DNA from: Oikopleura dioica
Taxonomy: Eukaryota; Chordata; Appendicularia; Copelata; Oikopleuridae
Direction of reading: 5' to 3'
Assembly: GCA_907165135.1 (NCBI GenBank)
Contig: OU015569.1
Coordinates: 8,618,501 to 8,682,500 of the forward strand
DNA: 64,000 nucleotides
Shown: piece by piece, positions 37,120-46,232 of the stretch
Position numbering within the stretch: the first letter of the stretch is position 1
How the letters are laid out: each line of letters begins with the position of its first letter
Notes under the pieces: model-generated
Told to the model about the DNA's origin: nothing
The model's database searches: none
Seen by the model: only the letters and a program-made list of their open reading frames with translations
Position numbers and translations under genes: made by a program

Positions 37120-40100
37120 TTAGTCGTATGACTGACCCGAGTTTGTGCCGATGTTTAGAGGTTCGACGGGCCTCGTTTCACGGTGTGCTCGTTTTGTATG
37201 TTTCGGGAGATGAGCTGCTCCAACTTCGGTTAAAGTCGCATTCGGATCGGCGCCGGCTGAGTATTGACGATCTGGTGAAGACTTTGGACGGGTTCTTTTC
37301 TTGCTGTTTTCAGTTGCTGAGCCCTCAACTACTGTTGAATTATGTTTATCGACTGACATATGGCTATTGTCGGGCGCAGCAACCTCCGAAATCACTGTAG
37401 CATCAGCTGACATGTCCTCGGCAGTTTCATAAAGAGTACCACCAGAGTACCAGCGATCTGACGGCTCGGCTGGAGCTACCGACGAGTCCAAAATAGATGT
37501 AGCGGTTGTATCTCCCAGATTTTCCATGTCCAATCGGCGTCTACTTTCCAAAATAGGTGATAGAGATGATCTTGGCGGTTTTTCCATAGCAACCATCGGA
37601 GTCGACGCGACCTGAGAAGATTTCCTCCCCCCATGCGACTTCGACCCGGACTTTTCCATCGGTTTGGAAGTAGGAACAGGCGATTTTTGTGGGACTTTCG
37701 ACTTAACGATTTCGGTTAAATGTGGGAATACGTACTCGGCCTCGTAGTAATCAATCCAGCGTAAGTCGTGATTTCGTTCTGCGGCGTGAACCACGTGTTC
37801 TCGATGGATGAAATCACGTTGTCCTTTTTTATCTTCGACCATGACGACCCAGTCGTTGCTCGAAACGGCTTTCAGGGGACCTACCCAGCGTTCCTTCTTG
37901 CTTTTAGCGTCGGTCAGGTTTTCTCGCTTAATGTACACGACAGCGCCAGCGGGGATTGGTCTCGGCTTAGGCTCGTTTTTCAGCCTGTGCTCCATGGCTC
38001 GGTCAGCAGCTTCCATCGCAGTTTTCACAATGGCTTCCGCCGATTTCGCTAAAGCTCCCACATTGAGACCAAACACCTGAGGTGTTTCCGCTGTCATTTC
38101 TGCGCCAGTAGAGTGGGTGAAAGTACTTTTTCGGCCAAACCAAACTTCTCGCGGTGAAATTTTCGTGCTTTTGTTTTTCACACTATTGAGCGCGCGCATC
38201 ACGTGGGGAACGCAGTCGGCCCAAGTTTTTCGACCGGAAGATGAGTTGACCATGCAGAATAGACTGTTTTTGATAGTCCGATTCGCTCTTTCTGCGAAAG
38301 CGTTTGATTGAGGGTGAAATGCGGTACTTATTGTATGTTTTATCTGGTTAAGCTTACACATTTCGTCAATCACGCTTGCGCAGAAGTGGGTACCTCTGTC
38401 ACTGTGTAGATGTTTCGGCAAGAAATCCATGGGAAGGAAGACCTTGTAGATGAGCGCTTTTGCAGCGCAGATAGCAGTGTCGGACCGCGTCGGAATGCAC
38501 CAAGTGTAGCGAGAGAAAGTGTCCGCCACCACCAAATAATACTTGAATCCGCCAGCGGGAGGCATACAAGCGAAATCGATCTGAATCGATTCGCCAGCTG
38601 TTTTTCCACGACGAAGGGTTCCAAGTGGCGGTTTGGTACGAGTTCCAGCAGATCCTTTTCTGCGTAGGCAAGGGACGCAGCTGTGGACGTAGTTAGAAAC
38701 ATCGTCTTGAAATGAAGGCCACCAAACGTCCTCTAATCGCTCTAAAGTCCGCGGCTCGCCCAGATGACCGGACAAGTCGTGAGCTAGAAAGAGAAAGTGA
38801 CTTTTTACCGCTTCCGGTACCACCGCCCGCGCGCCAGATTTGAATTGACACATCAAGCACCCGGTAGTGTTATCCAGGAACAGAGCTTTTTCCATCTTGA
38901 GTAGAGACGATTGTCGGTGGTCGGAGTCCTTCACCAGCGATTTTATGTCCAGTGGCTCCTTACCAGATTCCAGAAAAGTGATGATTGCACTCAGAGCAGA
39001 GTCCTCCCTTTGATAGTCCAGAATGTTATTATAATTCGCTGACACCAACGGAATCTCCATTGGCGCCGCGATAGCCTTGACGTTTACCTTATGTATCTTC
39101 ACCTCTGATAAAGTGATTTTCTCCGGAAACTGATTTTCGTTCCAGAAAGGGACGAAGACACGTACTGGTGAATTCTTGTCGATTTCGTACTCGCGACCAA
39201 CGGGAAACTCAGAGTCGTATCCAAGTGATTTGTCGTCCTCGCCAGGTCTGCGGCTCATAAAATCGGCGAATTGATTTTCTGATCCCTTGATGTAGACAAT
39301 GTGAAAATCGAATTCTTCCAATCGGCTTTGCCATCGGCTTATTTTAGAATTCTTGAACTTCTTTTTGTGTAGGAAGATCAAAGATCTGTGGTCTGTGTGA
39401 ATCTGAAAGAATCTACCTTTCAGGAGCTTTTCCAGTCGCTCGCAGCACCAGACAATGCTAAACATTTCCTTTTCTGAAGTGTTCCATTTTCTTTCAGCTT
39501 TGTTGAAGGTGTGGGAAATCGCGCTTACTAGGTGCACTCTCCCGCCATACTCTTGTAGCAGAACACCACCCGCTGCGTACAGGCTCGCGTCTGTGTAGAG
39601 GTGAAAAGACTCGTCAAAGTTAGGAAAGCTTATGACAGGAGTCTCGGAGAGTCGTCGTTGAATTTCCTTGAGCGCCAAATCCGCTTCTTTGGTCCACTTG
39701 AAACAATTTGTTTCGTTCGCCGAATTTCGAACATCGTTTATGGGCTTCATTCTGCTCGAGAAGCAACCGGATGAAATAGCTTCGCCCATTTTCGTTTCTA
39801 GAAAACCTCGGATCCAATTCAATGACCCGATTAATGAAGCTAACTCCTTTTGGGAGCGTGGGGGTTTCATCTGACGAAGAGCGGAGACTTGCGCAGGGTC
39901 CGGTTTGATTCCATCTTCGTTGATGATTCGGCCCAAAAAGTGAGCTTCGGATTGTAGGAAAGAGCACTTTTCGCCCTTGAGTTTAGCGTTAAACTTGCGG
40001 AGCGCGATGAATAGGTTTCGGAGAGTGTTGTAATAGCAGCTGAAAGTCTTCCCAAAACACACTATGTCATCGATATAAGAAAGCATCTTTTTCCTGGTGG

Positions 40101-42273
40101 GGCTTGAGTCGAGAATTGTGTTTACGACGCGCGAGAATATATTCCCCGAGCATCGATAACCGAATGGTAGTCTGCAGAAGGCGTAAGATTTCCCACCCCA
40201 CTGGAAGGAAGTCTTGTACCTGTCGCTTTTCTTTACAGGGCACTGCCAATATCCACTTCGTAGATCAACTGTGGCGAAAAACTTATTGCCCGGTCCAATG
40301 TTCGCAATCGTATCCTCCATGCTTGGGAGATGGTAAGGGTCGGATTTGTCGGAGAGGCATTTGTTCAGGCTGTTTTTGTAGTTGATGCAGAAGCGCATTT
40401 CCCCAGATTTCTTAGGAATAGGCAATACCGGGCTGTTAAACCCTTTCTGGTCTTTGATCTCTTCTATTATTTTCGTTTCGAGCAGTTCGGAGATGTGATC
40501 GCTGACCTGACCATGAAAAGCTTGCGGAATCGGGTGTTGACTGATGTTTCGACTCGTACCATCAGTCGGGATTTCGATCTCGAACGGGAATTCACCCATT
40601 TTTTGACCGTCGCAGCCGAATCTGTCGTCGAATTCCAAACACAGCTCGGCGACCACCTTCTTTTGCCCCGGGTCGGCGTTTGCTGGTAGGGTAATTCCGA
40701 GTTTTTGCTTCGCTAGCTGAATGGGGCACCTGGCTGCGTTCTTGTTAGGTGCGTCCAGCTTTGGGACTTTTGGTGGCGGTTGAGTGCGGGATCGATCGCT
40801 ATCCTTGACCGCTGATCTAGTAGTCAAGTATTTCTTGATTTTGGTCCGCTTCACTCCGTCCAGCTTCACCACTTGAGTCTCAGTTTGTGTGAAGGCTTCG
40901 TTGTAGCAAAATGAGAGAGTACGATTCTTATTGTCGACTGTGAAGCTGTCCGTCATCGCATTCTCTAGTATATCGCGGCCCAGTAGACTTGGGTATTTAC
41001 TGCCTGGCATAATGGTGAGATTCAGGGAGAATGCAGGGCCACCATTGAATGATAAGCGGCAGGGAAGGATACCCATCGGCTGCTCGGCGGGAATATTTGG
41101 GCTGAAACCGGTGACCTTGAAGGGACAGGGCTTCAGCATCTGGAGAAATTCGTCGGGAACGTAAGCAGCGGACAGACAGGAGGACTCGGCTCCGCTGTCG
41201 ACTTCCATCGATACGTCAAAACTTTTAGAGCCCGTAATGATGGTAGCCGAAGCGAAATAAGCCTTTCCTGGTCGCTTCTTCTTCACTGTGTAAAAGTGAA
41301 CGTCGAATGGTTGGAAATCTTCAACGTTCTTAGTCGTATTTATCTTCTTGGATTCTGGTTGTTTATCGTCTTTCCCATCCTTAGAATCGTTGCTGGCGCG
41401 CTTAGCATTCTTCTTCTTTTTGTTCTTATTTCTGTTGAAGTGCTGGGAGACGGTCGCGCTGTCAACTCGATTCTGTCTTGTGGATTGGGCGAGACGGCAG
41501 AGTTCGTTGATATCGTAAACTTTTGATAGGCTTGGAAGGATTGCGTTGAAAACGTCTGGTTCTTCTTTCCTAAGATTCAAGTACAGCATCATCGTCGAGA
41601 ATATGTCAAATATTTCATCGACCCCGGCGTCGGCTGACTTCTCTTGTCGGTAAGAGTTCAAAGTCGCTTGCTTCGCCTCGTTCATCTTTTGCAAGACGTT
41701 GGCGGTGTAGTGTGCAAACGGCTTCGAATGGTCGTATTCGACGTCGAAAACTTCGCTTAGCTTCAGTAAGTAGTGACTCTTCGCGGCGAATGATTTCTCT
41801 AGCAGCGCCTTGGCCGATTTCCAGTCTTGACAATTCAGAAATTCGGTTCCAAGTGAGCGTTCGATGTTCAAGTCGAAGTGGCTGTACACTGCTGCGATGA
41901 AAGGCTGTTCACGTGAAGGTCTGTCGCGGACGTAGGCGCGGTGATAAATGTCGGCTCTGCCCAAGAAGGTGTTGAAAGATGTGTTGCATGCGGCGTCCAG
42001 CTTCGGCAAGTCTTGGACGTGACGAGACCAGGTAGTGGCCACCCATGCTTCTTCTCTCATTGTCGCATTCGTAGAGTCTTTTCCTTGATCGAGCTCGCAG
42101 GTAAGAAGCGTTGTACTGAGCTGTTCTAATTTTACTCTGCTTTCTGTGATCAAGGGCTCTAGGCTTGGCTTTAGTGATTCGTCATTTCGCACTTGTTCTT
42201 CGAGGTAGTTTACTCGATCGTTTATGCTTCTTATTTCGGTGACGGTTTCTAGCAGTGATTTGTTCGCCGCCAT
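37120..42273 (-). CDS. Gag-Pol polyprotein of the Ty3/gypsy element (1,717 aa, single frame)
   Basis: Start on the minus strand at 42273 (MAANKSLLETVTEI), stop at 37120. The first 300 residues are gag-like: helical, ending in a Lys-rich NKNKKKKNAKR patch, without a CCHC zinc knuckle. A retroviral-type aspartic protease follows (VSMEVDSGAESSCL, about residue 355). Reverse transcriptase shows the LRSGYWQ and YIDDIVCFG blocks, RNase H shows LYTDAS and IHTDHRSL, and integrase has an H..H..C..C zinc region (HDLSGHLGEP.. CVPC), then the D, D, E core (IQIDFA; HSDRGTHF; NAFAERANRTIK). A long Ser/Lys-rich tail follows. There is no frameshift or stop between gag and pol. Enough to be autonomous; activity is not shown. 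Confidence 0.95.
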   Translation of the reverse strand: MAANKSLLETVTEIRSINDRVNYLEEQVRNDESLKPSLEPLITESRVKLEQLSTTLLTCELDQGKDSTNATMREEAWVATTWSRHVQDLPKLDAACNTSFNTFLGRADIYHRAYVRDRPSREQPFIAAVYSHFDLNIERSLGTEFLNCQDWKSAKALLEKSFAAKSHYLLKLSEVFDVEYDHSKPFAHYTANVLQKMNEAKQATLNSYRQEKSADAGVDEIFDIFSTMMLYLNLRKEEPDVFNAILPSLSKVYDINELCRLAQSTRQNRVDSATVSQHFNRNKNKKKKNAKRASNDSKDGKDDKQPESKKINTTKNVEDFQPFDVHFYTVKKKRPGKAYFASATIITGSKSFDVSMEVDSGAESSCLSAAYVPDEFLQMLKPCPFKVTGFSPNIPAEQPMGILPCRLSFNGGPAFSLNLTIMPGSKYPSLLGRDILENAMTDSFTVDNKNRTLSFCYNEAFTQTETQVVKLDGVKRTKIKKYLTTRSAVKDSDRSRTQPPPKVPKLDAPNKNAARCPIQLAKQKLGITLPANADPGQKKVVAELCLEFDDRFGCDGQKMGEFPFEIEIPTDGTSRNISQHPIPQAFHGQVSDHISELLETKIIEEIKDQKGFNSPVLPIPKKSGEMRFCINYKNSLNKCLSDKSDPYHLPSMEDTIANIGPGNKFFATVDLRSGYWQCPVKKSDRYKTSFQWGGKSYAFCRLPFGYRCSGNIFSRVVNTILDSSPTRKKMLSYIDDIVCFGKTFSCYYNTLRNLFIALRKFNAKLKGEKCSFLQSEAHFLGRIINEDGIKPDPAQVSALRQMKPPRSQKELASLIGSLNWIRGFLETKMGEAISSGCFSSRMKPINDVRNSANETNCFKWTKEADLALKEIQRRLSETPVISFPNFDESFHLYTDASLYAAGGVLLQEYGGRVHLVSAISHTFNKAERKWNTSEKEMFSIVWCCERLEKLLKGRFFQIHTDHRSLIFLHKKKFKNSKISRWQSRLEEFDFHIVYIKGSENQFADFMSRRPGEDDKSLGYDSEFPVGREYEIDKNSPVRVFVPFWNENQFPEKITLSEVKIHKVNVKAIAAPMEIPLVSANYNNILDYQREDSALSAIITFLESGKEPLDIKSLVKDSDHRQSSLLKMEKALFLDNTTGCLMCQFKSGARAVVPEAVKSHFLFLAHDLSGHLGEPRTLERLEDVWWPSFQDDVSNYVHSCVPCLRRKGSAGTRTKPPLGTLRRGKTAGESIQIDFACMPPAGGFKYYLVVADTFSRYTWCIPTRSDTAICAAKALIYKVFLPMDFLPKHLHSDRGTHFCASVIDEMCKLNQIKHTISTAFHPQSNAFAERANRTIKNSLFCMVNSSSGRKTWADCVPHVMRALNSVKNKSTKISPREVWFGRKSTFTHSTGAEMTAETPQVFGLNVGALAKSAEAIVKTAMEAADRAMEHRLKNEPKPRPIPAGAVVYIKRENLTDAKSKKERWVGPLKAVSSNDWVVMVEDKKGQRDFIHREHVVHAAERNHDLRWIDYYEAEYVFPHLTEIVKSKVPQKSPVPTSKPMEKSGSKSHGGRKSSQVASTPMVAMEKPPRSSLSPILESRRRLDMENLGDTTATSILDSSVAPAEPSDRWYSGGTLYETAEDMSADATVISEVAAPDNSHMSVDKHNSTVVEGSATENSKKRTRPKSSPDRQYSAGADPNATLTEVGAAHLPKHTKRAHRETRPVEPLNIGTNSGQSYD

Positions 42274-42764
42274 AGCTCGAAATATATCGGCAGTAAGGGT
42301 TTATGGGCCTTGGATTACCTTTCAGGCCCTCAGAAAATACTGCGACTAAAAGTCGCAATATGATGAGCTGAGGTGCCTTTTGCGCAAACGCCCGACGATT
42401 TCTCTGTCCAGCGATTGTCGAAATTTCAAGGTCTGGTCCAAGGGTCGATTCTTCGTAAACTTCTCTCGATTTTTGGTGAAAAGTGGCGAAAGAATTATGT
42501 TTTTCTCAGTATTTTAGGTTTTCCCCGGCGTGCGTGCGTGGTTGCGTGGGCGCGACTTTCGGCGCGTGGGTCGTGGTGGCGCTCGTGCGGTGGCGCTCGC
42601 TCGGGGTGGTGTTGGTGTGGTGCGGAAAATTCTCTGAGTGGAGTTTCTCCGGCGGCGCGGTGGCGGTTGGTGATTCGGTTCCCCTCGACTCCGCTGACGG
42701 CCAATCAGCGTCCAAGTTGCGAAACTTCGGTTGTCGATGGCGGAAAAATTTATCTTTTCTCCAA

Positions 42765-42783
42765 CGGGACTACTCTGACACCA
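42765..42783 (-). other. tRNA primer-binding site
   Basis: Minus strand TGGTGTCAGAGTAGTCCCG begins one base after the 5' LTR. TGG is the complement of the CCA tail, and TGGTGTCAGA is typical of Leu-type tRNA primers; the exact tRNA would need matching to the genome's tRNA set. Confidence 0.75.
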
Positions 42784-42784
42784 C

Positions 42785-43040
42785 TGAAGGGATCCTAGCT
42801 TCTGCTGAATCTCCCACTTCTAGCGTAGTTTGCCTGCTCTCTATATCTGGACGAGTGAAGAAAACGAGTAAAGTATCTTTGACGTCTGTATTTCGAGCTG
42901 GAGTAAAATAGAGGTTAATTCACGAACTGCGTGAATTACCGAATGAAGAGAAATACACGGCGGCGACCGAGCAAAGCTCGATCTAGATAAGCAAGTGACC
43001 TTAGGGGACGAGGGAGTCTAACGAATCTAAGATCCCAATA
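42785..43040 (-). repeat. LTR (5' LTR in element orientation)
   Basis: 256 bp, identical by eye to 36555-36810. Upstream LTR for minus-strand transcription of gag-pol. The leader between it and 42273 is GT/GC-rich on the plus strand (about 42530-42650). Confidence 0.95.
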
Positions 43041-43044
43041 CAAG
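43041..43044. repeat. Target-site duplication, right copy (CAAG)
   Basis: Matches 36551-36554. Removing one copy and the element rejoins the MMP frame across KVSFRK and GAHGDDFDF. Confidence 0.85.
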
Positions 43045-45656
43045 GGTGCCCATGGGGATGATTTTGACTTCGACGGCCGTGGACACACTCTGGCGCATGC
43101 ATTCTACCCTGGCCAGAAAGGACGCTCGGGCCAAGTACACTTGGACGCTGACGAGAACTGGTCCCTCTACGGCTATCATGTCGGCGAGACCTCCTTATTG
43201 ATGGTTACGCTTCATGAAATCGGCCACGCACTTGGCAAGTTTATTTTTACCGAGTGCTTATATAACAATGACTTTAAGAATTTGGACTCATTCGAGTTCG
43301 TTTTCTTATGAAAATATGATATAAATTTTGCCTCATTTGTTTTGACGAGCTGTTTTTGTCTCTTTCAAATCTAAAATTGAAGTTCTTTTAGGCTGCTAGA
43401 CAGCACAGTTCAGTCTGAACATTTTCTTGCGAAAGTATGATATAAGACTTGGCTCATTTGTTTTGATGGGCTGTTTTCATGATTCGAATTTATTTTTACC
43501 GAAATTTAACCGTCCTTTAGGGCTCGGACACTCTCTCGATCCAGACTCCGTTATGCGTCCTATCTATAAGGGATATTCATGGGCTAATCTCAAGCTTGGC
43601 GCGAAGGATATTGATGGAGTCGAAAAATTATACGGCGAGGATCCGAGCAAGTTCAAAAATGACGGAATCTTTAACTCCCGCCGTGCTTTCGAAGGTAAGA
43701 CCAGATTATATTCATTTCATTACTGTAATGATAGACATTATTCTTATATTTTTACTCAAGCAATTTTATCCAGATTGTCTAGCGTTTTTCCATCGTAAGT
43801 GTTCAAAGTTCAGTTTTCCAGGTGGAAAACTTGGCATAGAAAATATGCTCCGTGAGGATTGCAAAGATCTGGTTTAACAGTTTCCGTGGGAGATAACATG
43901 GCCTAGGAATCGCGAGATTTCTAATTATGGAAATAACATTCTAAACTTAGACGTTGACATCTGTGGCGTCGTCTGGGATGCAGTGCTCACTTGTCGAGGG
44001 GAAACTTTTTTCTTCTCTGACAGACGAATGTGGAGATTGAGTCCGACTGGTCATTTCGTTCCTCCTCTGGCCATGAAGATTCACGAGTTCTGGGACGGTT
44101 TTCCTCATAATAAACCCGTCGATGCTGCTTACGAGCGATCGACAGACGGAGCACTGATATTCTTCTCCGATGCAAAAGTTTATAAGGAAATGTTAGACGC
44201 GCTTTTCTCCGCGGGGACTGTTTCCGAAGGAACCAAACTTTTAGCATCTGAAAGTTCCACGGGGCAATGATAAACGAGTCTTCTCCGGCGACGATCGCTG
44301 AGTTTTTCAATCTTCCGCCTGAAATCGCCGTCCCAAAGAAGATTGACGCCGGTACGATAATTCTGGTTTTATTGATGTTTTATTAGCCCTTTCCGTTCAG
44401 CTATTCATTGGAAGATGGAGCAGCTGACTTTTCTCTTCTTCAGGAGCTCCTTTTGGAAAATAGGAACGGATCAAAATTGAATTTATCGCCGACAACAAAG
44501 TCGAGTTAGACAAGAATCAAGTCGTTTTGAACTGAATACAGACGAGTTTAATGTGGAAAAGCCGCAGCTATTGCAGATCGGAAAACTATCTGAGTCGATT
44601 TGGAAAGAGCTTCCGTCGAATATGGACGCGGCATTTGTCGACTCTTTGGAAGTGACCCATTTTATCAAGAGACGCAAGACCTGGGAATTCAACAAGATAG
44701 AACTCAAGTAAGTACTCGTTTCCTTGCACTTTCTCGCATAAAAAGGGGTAGCCTGCCTTTTCTCCTATCATGATTTCAAAAAACTTTTTGTGGGGCCGGA
44801 AATCGTAAAAAAACTGCAAGTGCAGTTTTCTTCAACTCCTCGAGACGAGTCGAATGATGGGTCTAACTCTTGATAACTCTAAGGATTTAGCGGTTTACCG
44901 GCTGGTTACCGGAAATAACGTTGTCACCGGCCGTTTTTGTTCTAGAAGTGATAAAAAGATGATCGACCCAGGAAATTGTTCCTTATAGTCAGTTCTACTG
45001 CAGGCTAAAAGATGAGAGTCGTATCATTACTCCGAAGAGAGTTATCACTAAATTACTATTTCTAGCGGAAATGGGACTAGAAATCAGGAACGTGCAGCGA
45101 CAACGAAATTTATGCAAAATTTACTGTTTTCAGTGATAACTCTCTTCGGAGTAATGATACGACTCTCATCTTTTAGCCTGCAGTAGAACTGACTATAAGG
45201 AACAATTTCCTGGGTCGATCATCTTTTTATCACTTCTAGAACAAAAACGGCCGGTGACAACGTTATTTCCGGTAACCAGCCGGTAAACCGGTAAATCCTT
45301 AGAGTTATCAAGAGTTAGACCCATCATTCGACTCGTCTGGAAGAGCTGAAGAAAACTGCACTTGCAGTTTTTTTACGATTTCTGGCCCCACAAAAAGTTT
45401 TTTGAAATCATCTATCGTCTGATAAATACTGAGCTTTAGAGAGAGGCTACGGAGCGAGAATGTGGCAGAAAAGTGGTTCCACTGCCCTAAGAAAGCTGTA
45501 TTTCTGGATGCAGAGCTGACGAGCTCTGGAAAAAGAGAAATCAAGGAGGACAACGAAGAGTCTGGTATACTGAGCTGGTTCCGCCCGAACTCGAGCTTGA
45601 TTCTCGGCGCATCTGTGCTTTTACATTTCTTTGCAGCTGTCGCCTTCTATTTGTAA
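43045..45656 (+). CDS. Matrix metalloproteinase, 3' half: zinc site, hemopexin repeats and C-terminal membrane anchor
   Basis: Continues the gene from 36554. Exon remainder 43045-43234 has [20 protein letters not shown] and the zinc site [10 protein letters not shown]. Exon 43521-43694 supplies the third His in [14 protein letters not shown], with the Met-turn Met in VMRP, and the [13 protein letters not shown] helix. Hemopexin blades follow: 43965-44166 ([26 protein letters not shown]), about 44250-44351 ([14 protein letters not shown]) and about 44540-44707 ([15 protein letters not shown]). The last exon, 45440-45656, has FHCPKK, the closing Cys, then an acidic stem and a final hydrophobic helix ([21 protein letters not shown]) with no cytoplasmic tail, so either a type I or a GPI-anchored membrane MMP. 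Intron 43235-43520 uses a GC donor. Joins around 43872-43965 are unresolved. Confidence 0.85.
43301..43479. repeat. Direct duplication inside an MMP intron
   Basis: About 57 bp at 43301-43357 (TTTTCTTATGAAAATATGAT..) recurs with substitutions at 43422-43479, spaced 121 bp. TTATTTTTACCGA also occurs at both ends of the intron (43242 and 43489). This suggests the intron grew by tandem duplication. Confidence 0.65.
44770..45411. mobile_element. 642 bp near-perfect palindromic foldback element in the last MMP intron
   Basis: Left arm 44770-45053 and right arm 45135-45411 are reverse complements over about 280 bp with only a few mismatches; the loop is about 80 bp. Ends are ATGATTTCAAAAAACTTTTTG and its inverse. 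A 5 bp direct repeat CTATC flanks it (44765-44769 and 45412-45416), as expected of a target duplication. It sits wholly within the intron 44708-45439. No transposase. Such a transcript would fold into a very long hairpin. Confidence 0.85.
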
Positions 45657-46232
45657 AAAATATCCACAACTGCCAAAATAAATAAAAAATGCAAAAAAAA
45701 GGTACTCTTTACAAATTTGATTTGATTTGATTTTCTTCGCTAGTGGAGTCGACAGTCTATATTCGAGAGGGTTAATTACTTATATGACAATTAGCTTGCG
45801 TAAACAATCTAAATAGCGAAAAAGGTTGCGCCAGCTTTTGGCGCGTTTTTTTGATTGGCGGAGGAGGGTGGCTCCCGCCCAATAGCCAAATTTCTAAGCT
45901 TATTCGCTCAGTTCCAAGTTCCAGAGAGATATGTCTGATGCATTTATGGGACAGGTCAGTTAACCTCTCAAGGAATAGAGTCAAGACCCAGAAAAAATAT
46001 GCTCTGATAAGCAATTAATTTATTAGGTGTAATTGCTGCAAGTCGAAATAATGAATTTTTGAAAAATAGATAATCAGTCTCGCTTTTAAAATTATGATTC
46101 TATAATTTTAATTGAGTATCTTTGAAAATATGAAAGCGGACTTGGATAAACTGAGACGAACGTGGTGAATCACATTTTTTTTTTATCAAGCACCGAAGTC
46201 CTCGAAAAATGAAATGAACGTTTTCATTAATC
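45657..46232. other. Intergenic, MMP to SLC17 gene
   Basis: AATAAA at 45680 is a likely MMP polyadenylation signal. Nothing else recognised. Confidence 0.45.

Larger units (their letters stand above)
36555..43040 (-). mobile_element. Intact Ty3/gypsy LTR retrotransposon (Tor-like), inserted in an MMP exon
   Basis: 6,486 bp, coding on the minus strand, antisense to the host gene. It has identical 256 bp LTRs (36555-36810 and 42785-43040), a tRNA primer site next to the upstream LTR, a short purine tract next to the downstream one, one uninterrupted gag-pol frame, and CAAG target duplications. Order RT, RNase H, integrase is that of Ty3/gypsy. No envelope-type frame exists in the 310 bp between the pol stop and the 3' LTR. 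Identical LTRs and an open frame point to very recent insertion. Oikopleura genomes are known to carry Ty3/gypsy 'Tor' families; assignment to a named Tor clade needs comparison. Confidence 0.95.
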
